A stretch of DNA of 50,087 bases from positions 1 through 50,087 of the forward strand of contig JBEKKT010000010.1 in NCBI GenBank assembly GCA_050010535.1, written 5' to 3'. Made by a program: the position numbers and the translations under genes. Below the pieces are notes generated by a model. That model did no database searches. It was not told where the DNA came from and worked only from the letters and a program-made list of their open reading frames with translations. This DNA comes from JAJRAG01 sp050010535. Its GTDB lineage: Archaea > Thermoplasmatota > Thermoplasmata > Methanomassiliicoccales > JACIVX01. This document shows positions 14,306 through 23,603 of this stretch, in pieces (position 1 is the first letter of the stretch; each line of letters starts with the position of its first letter).

Positions 14306-16186
14306 CTACTTCGCAGCAGGGATTTTCTTCAGATCAGGGATCGCAAAGTCCAGGCCGAACTTCTTCAGCGTGTCGGCGGTCGGTATGCCGTTCGGCCAGC
14401 CCCTCTCCTGATAGTACTCCTTGAGCATCTTCTCGATTGGGGGCACCTTGCCGGCTGCACCGCCTTCCTTGAGCGGTTCGAACATTCTCGGCGGGAGCAC
14501 ATCGTTCTTCTTCGGGATCAGACCGTGCTTAAGATTGAACATCCTGCAGAGCTGGTTGATCCTGCCTCCAAGCTGTACGAAGAGCTCCTTAGTGTCGGTA
14601 TTCCAGCCGGTGATAGCATTGATCATGTCGGCTTTGTTCTTCCCTGTGTACCCGGCGAAGTCGTAGAACAGACAGTAGCTCAGCGCGTTGTCGAACTGGC
14701 AGATATCCTGCCAGGCCAATGCAGCCTTGCCTTTCAGCTTGTCGTCGAACCTGTCCATTCCAGGCAGATCGTACTCAGGCACTGGGATTCCGAGTTCAGA
14801 ACCCTCAGAGAATCCGGTCACATGGCACGGTCCGCGAGGTCCAGTGACGTAGTTGACAGCCATCGAGAAGAACGCACGGGGATCGTGGGCCGGTATCACA
14901 ACATTGTTCACTTGGACAGCCAACTGCGGGCATCCGAGCTTCTCGCTCGCGACTCTCAGGCCCTCACCGAGCAAACGGCCCATCTCATTTGACCTGAACG
15001 CGATCAGCTTCAGGAGCTTGCACATCGCAACCCCGTCACCCCACTTCAGTTCGAACCCAAGGTCCTTCTTCTTGATGAAGCCCTTCTCGTAAGCTTCCAT
15101 GGCGAATCCTACGACCCCTCCGAACTCGATGGTGTCGATGCTCCACATGTTGCACAGGTGGTTGGCGTAGTTGATCGCCTTCAGATCGTCAATGATGCAG
15201 TTGCTGCCCATCATGCCCAGCGTCTCGTACTCTGGCCCGTAGCCGTCCATGTCGCACTTCTTTCCTTCCTTGACGGTCACGCGCCTGTGGCATCCCATGA
15301 CGCAGTTCGAGCACGCATCGGGCTTTGGCTTCAGAACCGGGTTGAAATCACCGCCAGCCGAGCCGATCTTCTTCGCGCCATCCACCCATGAGCCGAGAGA
15401 GAAGTTCTTTATCGGCAGCAGGCCCAGCTGCTCCCGCGGGATGATGGCCATCGCTTGTCCTTCCTCGCGGTTCGCCTTGGTGAAGCCGCTCTCCTTGACG
15501 ACGCCTGCGATGTCCTTCTTAAGAGCCTTCAGCTTCTCGGGATCCTTGACCGTCGTGTGCTTGTCGCCCTTCAGAACGATCGCCTTCAACTTCTTCGACC
15601 CCATCACTGCACCGCCGCCCATACGGCCGGCGTTCCCGTGACCGTCGATAATCGTTAAGGCTGCGTATCTGACCAGGTTCTCGGCGCCAGGTCCAATCGG
15701 CATTACGACCGCCGTCTTGTCCCCGACCTCCTTCCAGAGCGCTTCCTGGGTCTCGTGGATGTCCTTTCCCCAGAGACCAGATGCGTCCTTCAGCTCGACC
15801 TTGCCGTTCACGACCTTCAGGTATACAGGCTTCTTTGACGCGCCCTTGATTGCGATGGCATCGTATCCGCAACGCTTCAATTCCTCAGCAGCATAGCCTC
15901 CCCCAGTCGACTGACCCCAAAAGCCGCTCAGAGGGGACTTGAATCCGATCACAAACCGCCCTGACCCCAGTATTCCTGTGTATCCCTGGATAGGTCCCAC
16001 AGAGAAAACAAAGACGTTGTCGGGGCCCAATGGGTCCGCGCCAGCACGAATGTCGTCGTAACAGATCTTCACGCCGAAGCCGGCTCCTCCTAGCCACTTG
16101 CGGGCATATTCCTCATCAAACTCCTGAGTGGATATCTTCCCCGTTGTCAAGTCCACCCGTAGAATCTTTCCCCAGTATCCATACAT
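14306..16186 (-). CDS. Tungsten-type aldehyde:ferredoxin oxidoreductase
   Basis: About 626 residues. The N-terminal domain has YGYWGKILRVDLTTGKI, RFVIGFKSPLSGFWGQSTGG and GAGFGVK typical of AOR. Cluster ligands CSNCVMGCHRR (CxxCxxxC) sit mid-protein, with the fourth Cys in DICQFDN near the C-terminus. Pterin-binding HDPRAF and YVTGPRGPCH segments are present. It oxidises aldehydes to acids with ferredoxin as acceptor in the cytoplasm, using a bis-pterin W (or Mo) cofactor. The ATG at 16186 is preferred because GGAGG lies about 10 nt upstream; ATGs at 16204 and 16195 would overlap or crowd that site. It is divergent from the ferritin-like gene. The exact aldehyde is unknown. Confidence 0.93.
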   Translation of the reverse strand: MYGYWGKILRVDLTTGKISTQEFDEEYARKWLGGAGFGVKICYDDIRAGADPLGPDNVFVFSVGPIQGYTGILGSGRFVIGFKSPLSGFWGQSTGGGYAAEELKRCGYDAIAIKGASKKPVYLKVVNGKVELKDASGLWGKDIHETQEALWKEVGDKTAVVMPIGPGAENLVRYAALTIIDGHGNAGRMGGGAVMGSKKLKAIVLKGDKHTTVKDPEKLKALKKDIAGVVKESGFTKANREEGQAMAIIPREQLGLLPIKNFSLGSWVDGAKKIGSAGGDFNPVLKPKPDACSNCVMGCHRRVTVKEGKKCDMDGYGPEYETLGMMGSNCIIDDLKAINYANHLCNMWSIDTIEFGGVVGFAMEAYEKGFIKKKDLGFELKWGDGVAMCKLLKLIAFRSNEMGRLLGEGLRVASEKLGCPQLAVQVNNVVIPAHDPRAFFSMAVNYVTGPRGPCHVTGFSEGSELGIPVPEYDLPGMDRFDDKLKGKAALAWQDICQFDNALSYCLFYDFAGYTGKNKADMINAITGWNTDTKELFVQLGGRINQLCRMFNLKHGLIPKKNDVLPPRMFEPLKEGGAAGKVPPIEKMLKEYYQERGWPNGIPTADTLKKFGLDFAIPDLKKIPAAK

Positions 16187-16442
16187 TTTACCCATTTCCT
16201 CCATTTGATTGATGGTTGGTGCCTCACCGAGCCGTCCTCTGACGGTTCGACTCTTCCTAATTGAGGGGCCCCGGTGGAATCCCCGAGCTCATAACATCAA
16301 ATCGAATTCTGCCAGTTCCCTCTTGTTGATAGGATGTTTTATCCACGAGGCACGCCGTTCTCGTACCGTTAAACCTGTTAGAGAGCCTTAAGAATTTCGT
16401 TATGCTCGTGTGGACATTTCGATTTCGTAGACAACAAATAAA

Positions 16443-16466
16443 TGACTCCTGCTCACTGATGAGTCA
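16443..16466 (+). promoter_or_regulatory. Inverted repeat just before the ferritin-like gene
   Basis: TGACTC-N12-GAGTCA, its right arm ending 3 nt before the ATG at 16470, with A/T-rich ACAAATAAATGA overlapping the left arm. An operator or hairpin over the translation start is possible, for example for iron or redox control of this gene; the regulator is not in view. Confidence 0.4.
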
Positions 16467-16469
16467 ATC

Positions 16470-16976
16470 ATGGAAGAATATCAGCTCTCGATTCTTGTGG
16501 CGGCCATAGAGGTCGAGAAGTTCGGCTATGAGCTCTATATGAGCATGAACGAGTGCGTCGGGGACAAGAGGGGCTCCGCGCTTTTGAAGGGGCTCGCAAA
16601 GGATGAGAAGGAGCATCGTAGGATCTTGGAGACGGAGATCTCGAGGATCTCACCCTCTATTGACATTCCGTCAATAGAGCCCGCAAAGGAATACCTCAAG
16701 CTGATACCGAACCGAGTTTTTCCAGCAGAGCTTGGTGGGAAGTGCTCGACACTCGAGGGAGAGATTGAGGCAGTCGAAATCGGGATTGAAGTCGAACAGA
16801 ACTCCATAAAGATGTACAGTGAAGCGGTCGGCCTTGTCTCTGACGTGAAGGCAAAGGCGGTACTCGGAGAACTCGCGAAATGGGAGGGCGCGCACAAGAC
16901 AGCGCTGGAACAGAGCCTGCATATGCTCAGAACGGAAGGTTTGTGGTACGGGTACTCCCCGATCCTCGAGGGTTAG
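16470..16976 (+). CDS. Ferritin-like diiron protein (rubrerythrin-type four-helix bundle)
   Basis: 168 residues. Two ferritin-like half-motifs: IEVEKFGYELYMSM ... KDEKEHRRILE, and IEVEQNSIKMYSEA ... KWEGAHKTALEQ. Each pair gives Glu plus ExxH (EKEH, EGAH), the usual diiron ligands. There is no C-terminal rubredoxin domain, so it is a short rubrerythrin-like (YciE/DUF2202-type) protein rather than a full rubrerythrin. Expected role: peroxide reduction or iron handling in the cytoplasm of an anaerobe. The AOR gene diverges upstream and an HdrD-like gene follows. Codon use is like its neighbours. Confidence 0.85.
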   Translation: MEEYQLSILVAAIEVEKFGYELYMSMNECVGDKRGSALLKGLAKDEKEHRRILETEISRISPSIDIPSIEPAKEYLKLIPNRVFPAELGGKCSTLEGEIEAVEIGIEVEQNSIKMYSEAVGLVSDVKAKAVLGELAKWEGAHKTALEQSLHMLRTEGLWYGYSPILEG

Positions 16977-17152
16977 AATGACGGCCAAGCTCTCCCACGT
17001 TCGATTCCCTGACGACGAATTATGGAATTCGAGAGTGGCTGGCAGGCTACGTACCAAAAGATAAATATCTGATTTCCATCCTTTACCCCAACCTGACCCT
17101 CCCCAATAGCATGGGAGCCGCTGGCTCGATTTGCAGTTCAAAAGGTGCGTTA

Positions 17153-18322
17153 ATGGTCAAGATGCCTGAAATCAAGAGGGACTTGCTTGCCTGCCTGCAG
17201 TGTGGCTATTGCATTCGGGTCTGCGACACTTGGGGGCAGACTCCGTGGGAGTCGGTCACGCCTAGAGGAAAGATATTCTACCTTAACCAGCTGATGAGGA
17301 AATCCCCCGTCGATGCACTCCTAGGGCGCAAAGTGGAGGTGAATGAGGAGTTCGTCAAGGCCGTGTATATGTGCACCGGCTGCGCAGCCTGCTGGACGGT
17401 CTGTCACGCGAACATAGAGTTCGCGGAGTTCTGGGAGAAAGTGCGGGAGTGGTTGGTCGATCAAGGAGCGGGGCCGTTACCACCCCACACGAAGTTGCAC
17501 GATCGCATCAATAGCGTCAGGAACCCATACGGGGAGCCGACGGACAAGAGGGCGGCATGGTTCCCTACCGAGGTCCCGAGGGCTGCGAGGCCGGACGTCA
17601 TATTCTTCGCGGGATGCACCGCCTCATACCGTGTCCAGAACATCGCAAAGGCGGGTGTTACGGTCATCCACAGAGCAGATGTCAAGCTTGATGTCCTCGG
17701 TGAGGACGAATGGTGCTGCACGTCGCCGGCATTGAGAACGGGAATGACCGACATGACCTACAGCTTCGCTGAGCACACAATCACTGAGACGGAGAGAAGG
17801 GGCGCCAAGGCGATGGTAACCACCTGCGCTGGTTGCTACAAGACGACCGTGAAAGACTACGGAAGATACTACTCCAACCCGACATTCGAGGTCTACCACT
17901 TCTCACAGTACATACAGAAGCTCATCAAAGAAAAGAGGTTGAAATTCACCAAGGAGATCAAGGCGAAGATTACGTATCACGATCCGTGCCACCTTGGCAG
18001 GCACGCCGGAGTCTTCGAACCTCCGAGGGAGGTCCTGACAGCGATACCGGGAGTAAACCTCGTCGAGATGCCGCGGAACAGGATGAACTCCAGATGTTGC
18101 GGCGCGGGCGGGGGTTACAAGTCGGCATTCAACGACTTCGCGGTGAACATAGCGGCCGAGAGAGTGAAGGAGGCGTTGGACGCCGGAGCGGAGTTAATCG
18201 CTTCTTCGTGTCCCTTTTGTGTCCTCAACTTGGATCAAGGCGCCAAGAAGCTGGGCGTAAGCGTCAAGATTAAGGACATATCGGAACTGCTCCTCGAGGC
18301 GACAGAGCCGGCTCGAGAATAA
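17153..18322 (+). CDS. HdrD/GlpC-like iron-sulfur protein with two CCG domains
   Basis: 389 residues from the ATG at 17153 (AGGTG lies 6 nt before it; an ATG at 17111 would add 14). Two ferredoxin-type clusters: CLQCGYCIRVCDTWG and CTGCAACWTVCHAN. Then two CCG (DUF3483-type) units: FFAGCTASYR ... WCCTSP ... TTCAGCY, and YHDPCHLGRHAG ... SRCCGAGGG ... SSCPFC. This is the architecture of heterodisulfide reductase HdrD, GlpC and lactate-oxidase LldE/G relatives. It transfers electrons between ferredoxin or quinone-type donors and a disulfide or dehydrogenase. No cytochrome partner (HdrE) is adjacent. Near the AOR and the ferritin-like gene, so probably part of an anaerobic redox set. Confidence 0.88.
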   Translation: MVKMPEIKRDLLACLQCGYCIRVCDTWGQTPWESVTPRGKIFYLNQLMRKSPVDALLGRKVEVNEEFVKAVYMCTGCAACWTVCHANIEFAEFWEKVREWLVDQGAGPLPPHTKLHDRINSVRNPYGEPTDKRAAWFPTEVPRAARPDVIFFAGCTASYRVQNIAKAGVTVIHRADVKLDVLGEDEWCCTSPALRTGMTDMTYSFAEHTITETERRGAKAMVTTCAGCYKTTVKDYGRYYSNPTFEVYHFSQYIQKLIKEKRLKFTKEIKAKITYHDPCHLGRHAGVFEPPREVLTAIPGVNLVEMPRNRMNSRCCGAGGGYKSAFNDFAVNIAAERVKEALDAGAELIASSCPFCVLNLDQGAKKLGVSVKIKDISELLLEATEPARE

Positions 18323-18351
18323 AAAGACTCGATTGGGAAAACGCTGACCGG

Positions 18352-19014
18352 CTAGCTGTATCTTCCGCAGCTATAGCAGAACCACGCGTCGTAGTCAGGT
18401 ACGAACGTGAGAACCTGGCCGCAAGTGGGACAGCGCTTCACGACATCGATCTTCATAATCGTTGCGTGAGTCACGACCGGGGTCTTCTTCGTCCGTTCGA
18501 TGTCGAAGAACTGGACGACCGCTCCAACCGCAGCGACCGCAAGAAACGTCGGCACGATGAAGTACGCCGGCACGTTCAGGAGATCCAGTCCCCAAACAAC
18601 CATCGAGGCCCCGGTGAGCGCGGTGAACAGTGCCACGATCCTCTCGAACCCCAGGAACACTAAAACGAAGACTGCGCCCGCGACCAAAACAGATATGATG
18701 ATGCCCGCGCCGAGCTTGTAGAGCAATAAGAACGCTGCCGCAGCTATTACGAGTGCGACGCCGGTAGCCACCAGACGATAGAACACTATGCCGAGGAAGA
18801 CCGCCCCAATGACGCCGAGCAAGAAGCCCGCCAACTTTCCACTGAAGACCATTCCGATGGTGTAGCCCAGAATGAATCCGAGGAAGGCCCCCGTGATGCC
18901 CATTAACCCCTTCCAGATCCTGTGCCCGGCAAAAGCGAGAGCGAGCCCGAAAACGATCATCACCGCTACGACCGCAAGCTCCATCTCACCCGGCACCAAC
19001 AGAATAGGCTCCAT
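18352..19014 (-). CDS. Multi-pass membrane protein with C-terminal zinc ribbon (DUF4203/TMEM198-like)
   Basis: 220 residues. Six or seven hydrophobic helices with glycine-rich turns, such as AVVAVMIVFGLALAFAGHRI, GITGAFLGFILGYTIGM and GFLLGVIGAVFLGIVFYRLV. These resemble the DUF4203 (TMEM198/TM7S3) fold. It ends in a cytosolic ribbon, CPTCGQVLTF then WFCYSCGRYS. Function unknown. It is convergent with the HdrD-like gene (30 bp apart) and divergent from the helicase gene, with an inverted repeat in the shared gap. Confidence 0.75.
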   Translation of the reverse strand: MEPILLVPGEMELAVVAVMIVFGLALAFAGHRIWKGLMGITGAFLGFILGYTIGMVFSGKLAGFLLGVIGAVFLGIVFYRLVATGVALVIAAAAFLLLYKLGAGIIISVLVAGAVFVLVFLGFERIVALFTALTGASMVVWGLDLLNVPAYFIVPTFLAVAAVGAVVQFFDIERTKKTPVVTHATIMKIDVVKRCPTCGQVLTFVPDYDAWFCYSCGRYS

Positions 19015-19104
19015 GCTCCTCCCTGAAACTGATAACAGTTAATATGCCGATATCCTGTTCATCAATGTTTCTATTTTTATGCTACTGGGATATTGCCCAG
19101 CTTA

Positions 19105-19124
19105 TCTGATTTGATAACATCAGA
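19105..19124. promoter_or_regulatory. Inverted repeat in the divergent gap before the Lhr helicase
   Basis: TCTGAT-TTGATAAC-ATCAGA, two perfect 6-nt arms, 51 nt before the helicase ATG and about 90 nt before the membrane-protein start on the other strand. Possible operator serving one or both genes. Confidence 0.35.
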
Positions 19125-19174
19125 CGCGATAGGTTGAAATACTCGCAGTCAATCGTTGCAGTCTGCAGCTGGCC

Positions 19175-21916
19175 ATGGAATTTGAACTTCTAGATGATAG
19201 GATCCGACGGATCCTGACGGAAAAGAACATCAACGAGCCTACAGGACCACAGAGGGAGGCGATCCCACGGATTCTGGCAGGCGAGCATCTTCTACTCGTC
19301 GCACCGACAGGAATAGGTAAGACAGAGGCCGCCATGCTCCCGATATTCCACATGCTTCTGAGAACAGAGGGAAAGGGCATCAAATGCTTATACATCACCC
19401 CCCTCAGGGCACTAAACAGGGACATGCTCAGGAGACTGGAGGAGTTTGGCAACGCGCTCGGTATCGTGGTGGCGGTCAGGCATGGAGATACTTCCCAGGC
19501 AGAGAGAAACAGACAATCCAAGACGGCTCCGGACGTGCTAATCACGACGCCCGAGACGCTGCAGATCATGTTCACAGGGAAGAGGCTCAAGGAGCACCTC
19601 TCAAGGGTGAAGTGGGTCATAGTGGACGAGATACACGAGCTTGCGAACGACGAAAGGGGCGCTCAGCTCGCGGTCGCATTGGAGCGATTGGCCCGCACGG
19701 CGGGGGAGTACCAGAGAATCGGGCTGTCCGCGACCGTAGGCACCGTAGAGGAGATGGCGAACTTCCTGGGTGGCATGGGCCGAAACGTGCGCGTCGTCCG
19801 CACAGACGTGGCGAAAGAAATGGAGGTCACCGTTCAGTGCCCAGAAGTCTCTGAACCGGACCGCGATCTGGCAGGCACTCTTCAGAGCGACCCCCAGCTC
19901 GTGGCCTGCATGAGGAGAGCGAGGGACATCATCCAAGCACACAGGTCGACGTTGCTGTTCGTCAACACGAGGGACACGGCAGAGGCGCTCGCAGCTAGAT
20001 ATCACGTCTGGGACGAGGGCTTCCGCGTTGGCGTCCACCACGGATCACTCTCGAAGGAGATCAGAATCGAGATGGAGGAGGCCTTCAAGAAGGAAGAGCT
20101 GAAGGGTCTCATCTGCACATCATCCCTCGAGCTTGGGATAGATATAGGGACAGCGGATTTTGCGATCCAATACAATTCCCCGAGACAGGTGACCCGCCTG
20201 ATCCAGAGAATGGGGAGAGCCGGGCACAAGGTCGGAGAGAAGTCGAAGGGGGTGGTCATTGCGAGCACGCCGGACGAGATCGCTGAGAGCCTGGTGATCG
20301 GCAGGAGGGCGATGGTAGGGGAGCTCGAGGAGCTCAAGGTGAGGGAGAGTCCCTTCACAGTATTGGCCAACCAGCTCGTGTCGATGGCGATGACCGGCCA
20401 GGTCGCCATGGAGGAGGCATACGGCACGATCACCCGATCTTATCCGTATCGCAACCTCACGAGAGAAGATTTCGATTCCGTGCTAGACCAGTTGGGGAAG
20501 ATCGGTCTGCTGTTCGTTGGGAACGAGTCTTTCAGGCGCTCCACTCGGGGTATAAGGTACTTCTACGAAAACGTGTCGATGATTCCCGACGAGAAGACAT
20601 TCATGATAAGGGACATAAGCAGCAGGAACGTCGTCGGCTCCCTCGACGAGAGCTTCGTCGTCTCGTTCGCCGAACCTTTTGCGACGTTCATCACTCGAGG
20701 CAGGACTTGGCGAATAATCGAGGTCAGGGAGGACGAACTCCTAGTGGAACAAGTAAAGGAGATCGGGTCTATACCTTCCTGGGTCGGGGAAGAGATACCT
20801 GTACCATTCGAGGTCGCGCAGGAGGTCGGACAGCTCAGAAGGCTGGAGAACGTCGAGTACTACCCTGGCGAGAAGGACGCTGACAAGAGGCTGAGAGACT
20901 ACTTCCGAAAGCAGAAAGACGGCTTCCCGATACCCTCCGACAATCTACTCACTTTGGATATAGGGAAGAGGCTTGCGATATTGAACGCGTGTTTCGGAAC
21001 CCGCGTCAACGAAACGATCTCTAGGATACTCTCAGTCCTTCTGACGGCTAGGTTAGGCGAGAGCGCCCTGGTCCACACCGACCCATACAGAATCGTGATG
21101 GAACTTCCGCGGGATTTAAAGCCGGCCTTGATCATCGACACCCTGAAGTCGATAAAGCCCGACGGCGTTGAAAGCCTCATGCGACTCGTGATGAAGAGTT
21201 CGAGCTTCCTGCGATGGCGCTTCGTCTACGTTGCGAAGAAGTTTGGGGTTGTGGAGAAGGGCGCGGACTACAGGACTGTGAACTTCAACCGTCTGGTCGA
21301 GGTGTTCGAGGGGACCCCGCTCTTCGAGGAAGCGATAAGGAAGGTGCTCTGGGAGGACCTGGACCTGGAAAGGACGGTCGATGTCATAAGGAGGATCGGG
21401 GCTGGCAAGATTAAGTTCGAGATATGCGCCCTTTCCCCCATCGGCAAGGCGGGTCTCGAGCATTCGAGAGAGCTCATAATGCCTCAGCGAGCCGATCACT
21501 CCATCCTTGTCGCGTTGGGAAACAGGCTGGAGGACGAGGTACTCTACCTTACATGCGTGAATTGCACCAACCAATGGCGAGCCAAGCCGAAGGACGCGCC
21601 AAAGAAGCTCCTCTGTCCCAAATGCGGCAGCCGCATGGTAGCGGTGCTGCATCCTTACAACAGAGAATCCGTGAACTTACTCAAGAAGTCCAATCCCAAG
21701 GAGGAAGAGAAGAAAGAAATCCAAAAAATGTACAAAACGGCGGACCTCGTCAGGGAACACGGCAAAAGAGCACTCGTCGCGCTCTCTGGGAGAGGCGTCG
21801 GACCGGACACGGCGGCCAGGGTCCTCTCTGGATTCTACGACAATGAGGACGAGTTCCTCAGGGACATTCTGAGCGCGGAGATGACCTACGCGAGGACGAA
21901 AAGATTCTGGGACTAG
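19175..21916 (+). CDS. lhr: Lhr-type ATP-dependent DNA/RNA helicase
   Basis: 913 residues. RecA domain 1: GPQREAIP (Q-like), LLLVAPTGIGKTEAAML (motif I), YITPLRALNRD (Ia), ITTPETLQIM (Ib), VIVDEIHEL (II, DEIH), GLSATVG (III). RecA domain 2: TLLFVNTRDTAE (IV), TSSLELGIDIG (V), QRMGRAGH (VI). A winged-helix and Lhr core follow. Near the C-terminus are a zinc ribbon (CVNCTNQW ... CPKCGSRM) and a helix-hairpin-like tail. The architecture is that of archaeal Lhr, implicated in DNA repair and transcription-coupled roles. It ends 4 nt inside the convergent FAH gene. Confidence 0.9.
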   Translation: MEFELLDDRIRRILTEKNINEPTGPQREAIPRILAGEHLLLVAPTGIGKTEAAMLPIFHMLLRTEGKGIKCLYITPLRALNRDMLRRLEEFGNALGIVVAVRHGDTSQAERNRQSKTAPDVLITTPETLQIMFTGKRLKEHLSRVKWVIVDEIHELANDERGAQLAVALERLARTAGEYQRIGLSATVGTVEEMANFLGGMGRNVRVVRTDVAKEMEVTVQCPEVSEPDRDLAGTLQSDPQLVACMRRARDIIQAHRSTLLFVNTRDTAEALAARYHVWDEGFRVGVHHGSLSKEIRIEMEEAFKKEELKGLICTSSLELGIDIGTADFAIQYNSPRQVTRLIQRMGRAGHKVGEKSKGVVIASTPDEIAESLVIGRRAMVGELEELKVRESPFTVLANQLVSMAMTGQVAMEEAYGTITRSYPYRNLTREDFDSVLDQLGKIGLLFVGNESFRRSTRGIRYFYENVSMIPDEKTFMIRDISSRNVVGSLDESFVVSFAEPFATFITRGRTWRIIEVREDELLVEQVKEIGSIPSWVGEEIPVPFEVAQEVGQLRRLENVEYYPGEKDADKRLRDYFRKQKDGFPIPSDNLLTLDIGKRLAILNACFGTRVNETISRILSVLLTARLGESALVHTDPYRIVMELPRDLKPALIIDTLKSIKPDGVESLMRLVMKSSSFLRWRFVYVAKKFGVVEKGADYRTVNFNRLVEVFEGTPLFEEAIRKVLWEDLDLERTVDVIRRIGAGKIKFEICALSPIGKAGLEHSRELIMPQRADHSILVALGNRLEDEVLYLTCVNCTNQWRAKPKDAPKKLLCPKCGSRMVAVLHPYNRESVNLLKKSNPKEEEKKEIQKMYKTADLVREHGKRALVALSGRGVGPDTAARVLSGFYDNEDEFLRDILSAEMTYARTKRFWD

Positions 21917-22539
21917 AGGGACCGAACAGGGTTCAAGAGCTCTCCGACCCCTGGGACCTCAATCTCGACCGTGTCTCCAGGCCGGATAGGGCCGACGCCT
22001 CCGGGCGTGCCGGTCGCGATTATGTCCCCTTCATCGAGCCTCATCCACCGTGAGATGTATTCTATGAGTTCAGCGACGCTGAATATCATCTGGGACGTGT
22101 TGCCCCGCTGCCTCGCGACATCGTTCACCCTAAGCTCGATGTCAAGCTCCTGGGGATCATCGATTTCAGACATAGGCCGGGGATCCGACATTGGGGAGAA
22201 CGTGTCGATCCCTTTGCTGAGGGTCCAAGGCAATCCCTTTGCCTTGGCGGCGGATTGAAAGTCCCTCGCGGTCACGTCATTAAAGACCGCCAGTTTACCG
22301 ACGTGCGAGAGAGCATCCTCCGCGCGAATGCCCTTGCCACCCTTTCCGATGATCACGGCGAGCTCTGCCTCGTGATCGACCCTGCCGATGCCCTTTGGCA
22401 GAAGAATCGGTTCGCCGTTTCCGATCAGTGAGCTTGAGGGCTTAAGGAACAGCACTGGCTCCAACGGCTCGCCCGCCTTCATCTCGACAGCGTGACTAGG
22501 ATAATTGCGGCCGATACAGACAATCTTACTGCAGAGCAC
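21913..22539 (-). CDS. Fumarylacetoacetate hydrolase family protein
   Basis: 208 residues, GTG start with GGAGAG 7 nt upstream. Conserved core: KIVCIGRNYPSHAVEM, PVLFLKPSSSLIGNGEPI, VDHEAELAVIIGK (metal ligands Glu and Glu), FNDVTARDFQ, and the C-terminal GDIIATGTPGGVGPIRPGD. These are the marks of the short FAH family (HpcE/YcgM-type), which cleave or decarboxylate C-C bonds of dioxo acids such as oxaloacetate using Mg or Mn. The exact substrate cannot be read. It is convergent with the Lhr gene and runs in the same direction as the three genes that follow. Confidence 0.9.
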   Translation of the reverse strand: MLCSKIVCIGRNYPSHAVEMKAGEPLEPVLFLKPSSSLIGNGEPILLPKGIGRVDHEAELAVIIGKGGKGIRAEDALSHVGKLAVFNDVTARDFQSAAKAKGLPWTLSKGIDTFSPMSDPRPMSEIDDPQELDIELRVNDVARQRGNTSQMIFSVAELIEYISRWMRLDEGDIIATGTPGGVGPIRPGDTVEIEVPGVGELLNPVRSL

Positions 22540-22569
22540 GGTATCTCTCCTCGCGAGAGCGACTAACCA

Positions 22570-22806
22570 TCAGATCTCGTCGCTGACCGTCTCCAGCTTG
22601 AACAACACTCCCATCCCCTTAAGTGCAATGTGCACCTTATCGGCGAGATAGACCGCATCCTCGACGGTGGCCTTCTGGGGCCAGCGGTACAGGCAATCGT
22701 AGCTCCCCGTCGTTGTTTCGAAACCTAGGTTATGAAGTGCGCTTAGCACTTCAGACGGCCTCTTTCCCTCAGTGCTGAAGGTCACTGTGAGATAGGTGAT
22801 CATCAC
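22570..22806 (-). CDS. Small conserved-looking archaeal protein
   Basis: 78 residues; GTG 22806 or ATG 22803. Pattern: strand (ITYLTVTFST), helix (KRPSEVLSALHNLG), strand, helix (ATVEDAVYLADKVHIALKG), strand (VLFKLETV), suggesting a beta-alpha-beta-beta-alpha-beta ferredoxin-like fold. No catalytic motif visible. It lies between RlmE (104 bp upstream) and FAH (30 bp downstream) on the same strand, so it is likely cotranscribed with them. Family not recognised. Confidence 0.65.
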   Translation of the reverse strand: MMITYLTVTFSTEGKRPSEVLSALHNLGFETTTGSYDCLYRWPQKATVEDAVYLADKVHIALKGMGVLFKLETVSDEI

Positions 22807-22910
22807 TTCTGAATCGACGCTCGTGCCCTAAAAACTGTCGGTGAAGAATATCAGCGAGGCAAAAGGATGGAGTGCATCGACGAGGCGACAGGGACTCCTC
22901 AGTAGAACAT

Positions 22911-23513
22911 CTATCCGGAGAAGCCCCGTGCGATTATATAAATCTCCGAGCTGCTCGACCGGGACGCCTTCGGGCCGTGCAGTCGGACGTCGCCGAAGTG
23001 CTTCCTCACCTCGGACATGAACTCATTCATGATGTCCCCTTGGAAGATCTTCATCACCATGCTCCCTCTCTTCTTCAGCACCTTCGTCGCGAACACCAGA
23101 CCGTGGCTGCAGAGCTCAACCGACCTTGCATGGTCCACTGAGTAGCTGCCACTGATGTGCGGGGACATGTCGGAAAGCACCACATCAACCTTTCCGCCTA
23201 TGAGAGACAGGAGCCCTTGGACGGTCTCTTCCTCCCGGATGTCGCCCTTGATCGTCGACACGCCCTTTATTGGTTCGATCGATTGAAGGTCCAGGCCAAC
23301 GACTTTCCCGGCAGTTCCAACGGATTCCTTTGCGACCTGCAGCCAGCCTCCTGGTGCGGCACCGAGGTCAACGACCTTTGCTCCTCGTTTCAGAATGTGG
23401 AATCTCTCGTCGATCTGCTTCAGTTTGAAGGCGGCCCTACTCCGGTAGTCCATCTCCTTGGCCTTCTTATAGTAGTAATCCTGCCTCCTCTCGACAAGCC
23501 AGCGCTTCGACAT
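22911..23513 (-). CDS. rlmE: RlmE/FtsJ-type 23S rRNA ribose 2'-O-methyltransferase
   Basis: 200 residues. Rossmann SAM motif VVDLGAAPGGWLQVA (about residues 47-61). The catalytic K-D-K-E tetrad is complete: Lys30 in RAAFKLKQ, Asp115 in LSDMSP, Lys155 in VMKIF, Glu190 in SSEIYI. The enzyme methylates the 2'-OH of a uridine in the A loop of 23S rRNA. In archaea, related enzymes may act on tRNA, so the target is not certain. Start ATG gives the usual KRWLVERRQDYYYKKAK N-terminus. Divergent from purM, 90 bp apart. Confidence 0.92.
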   Translation of the reverse strand: MSKRWLVERRQDYYYKKAKEMDYRSRAAFKLKQIDERFHILKRGAKVVDLGAAPGGWLQVAKESVGTAGKVVGLDLQSIEPIKGVSTIKGDIREEETVQGLLSLIGGKVDVVLSDMSPHISGSYSVDHARSVELCSHGLVFATKVLKKRGSMVMKIFQGDIMNEFMSEVRKHFGDVRLHGPKASRSSSSEIYIIARGFSG

Positions 23514-23603
23514 CGCCCAACAATCCTCGTTCGCACAGCATAAACGTTTGCCCCGGCCAAAGCTTTTTCAGAACGCCCGCCGATTACGAAGGAGGGAAGG
23601 CCG

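Noticed and set aside
16231..16250. Possible seventh copy of the TTCTGACGG repeat (GCCGTCCTCTGACGGTTCGA)
   Set aside because: Only one unit and a short flank match; no GGCAGATGG follows, so similarity may be chance.
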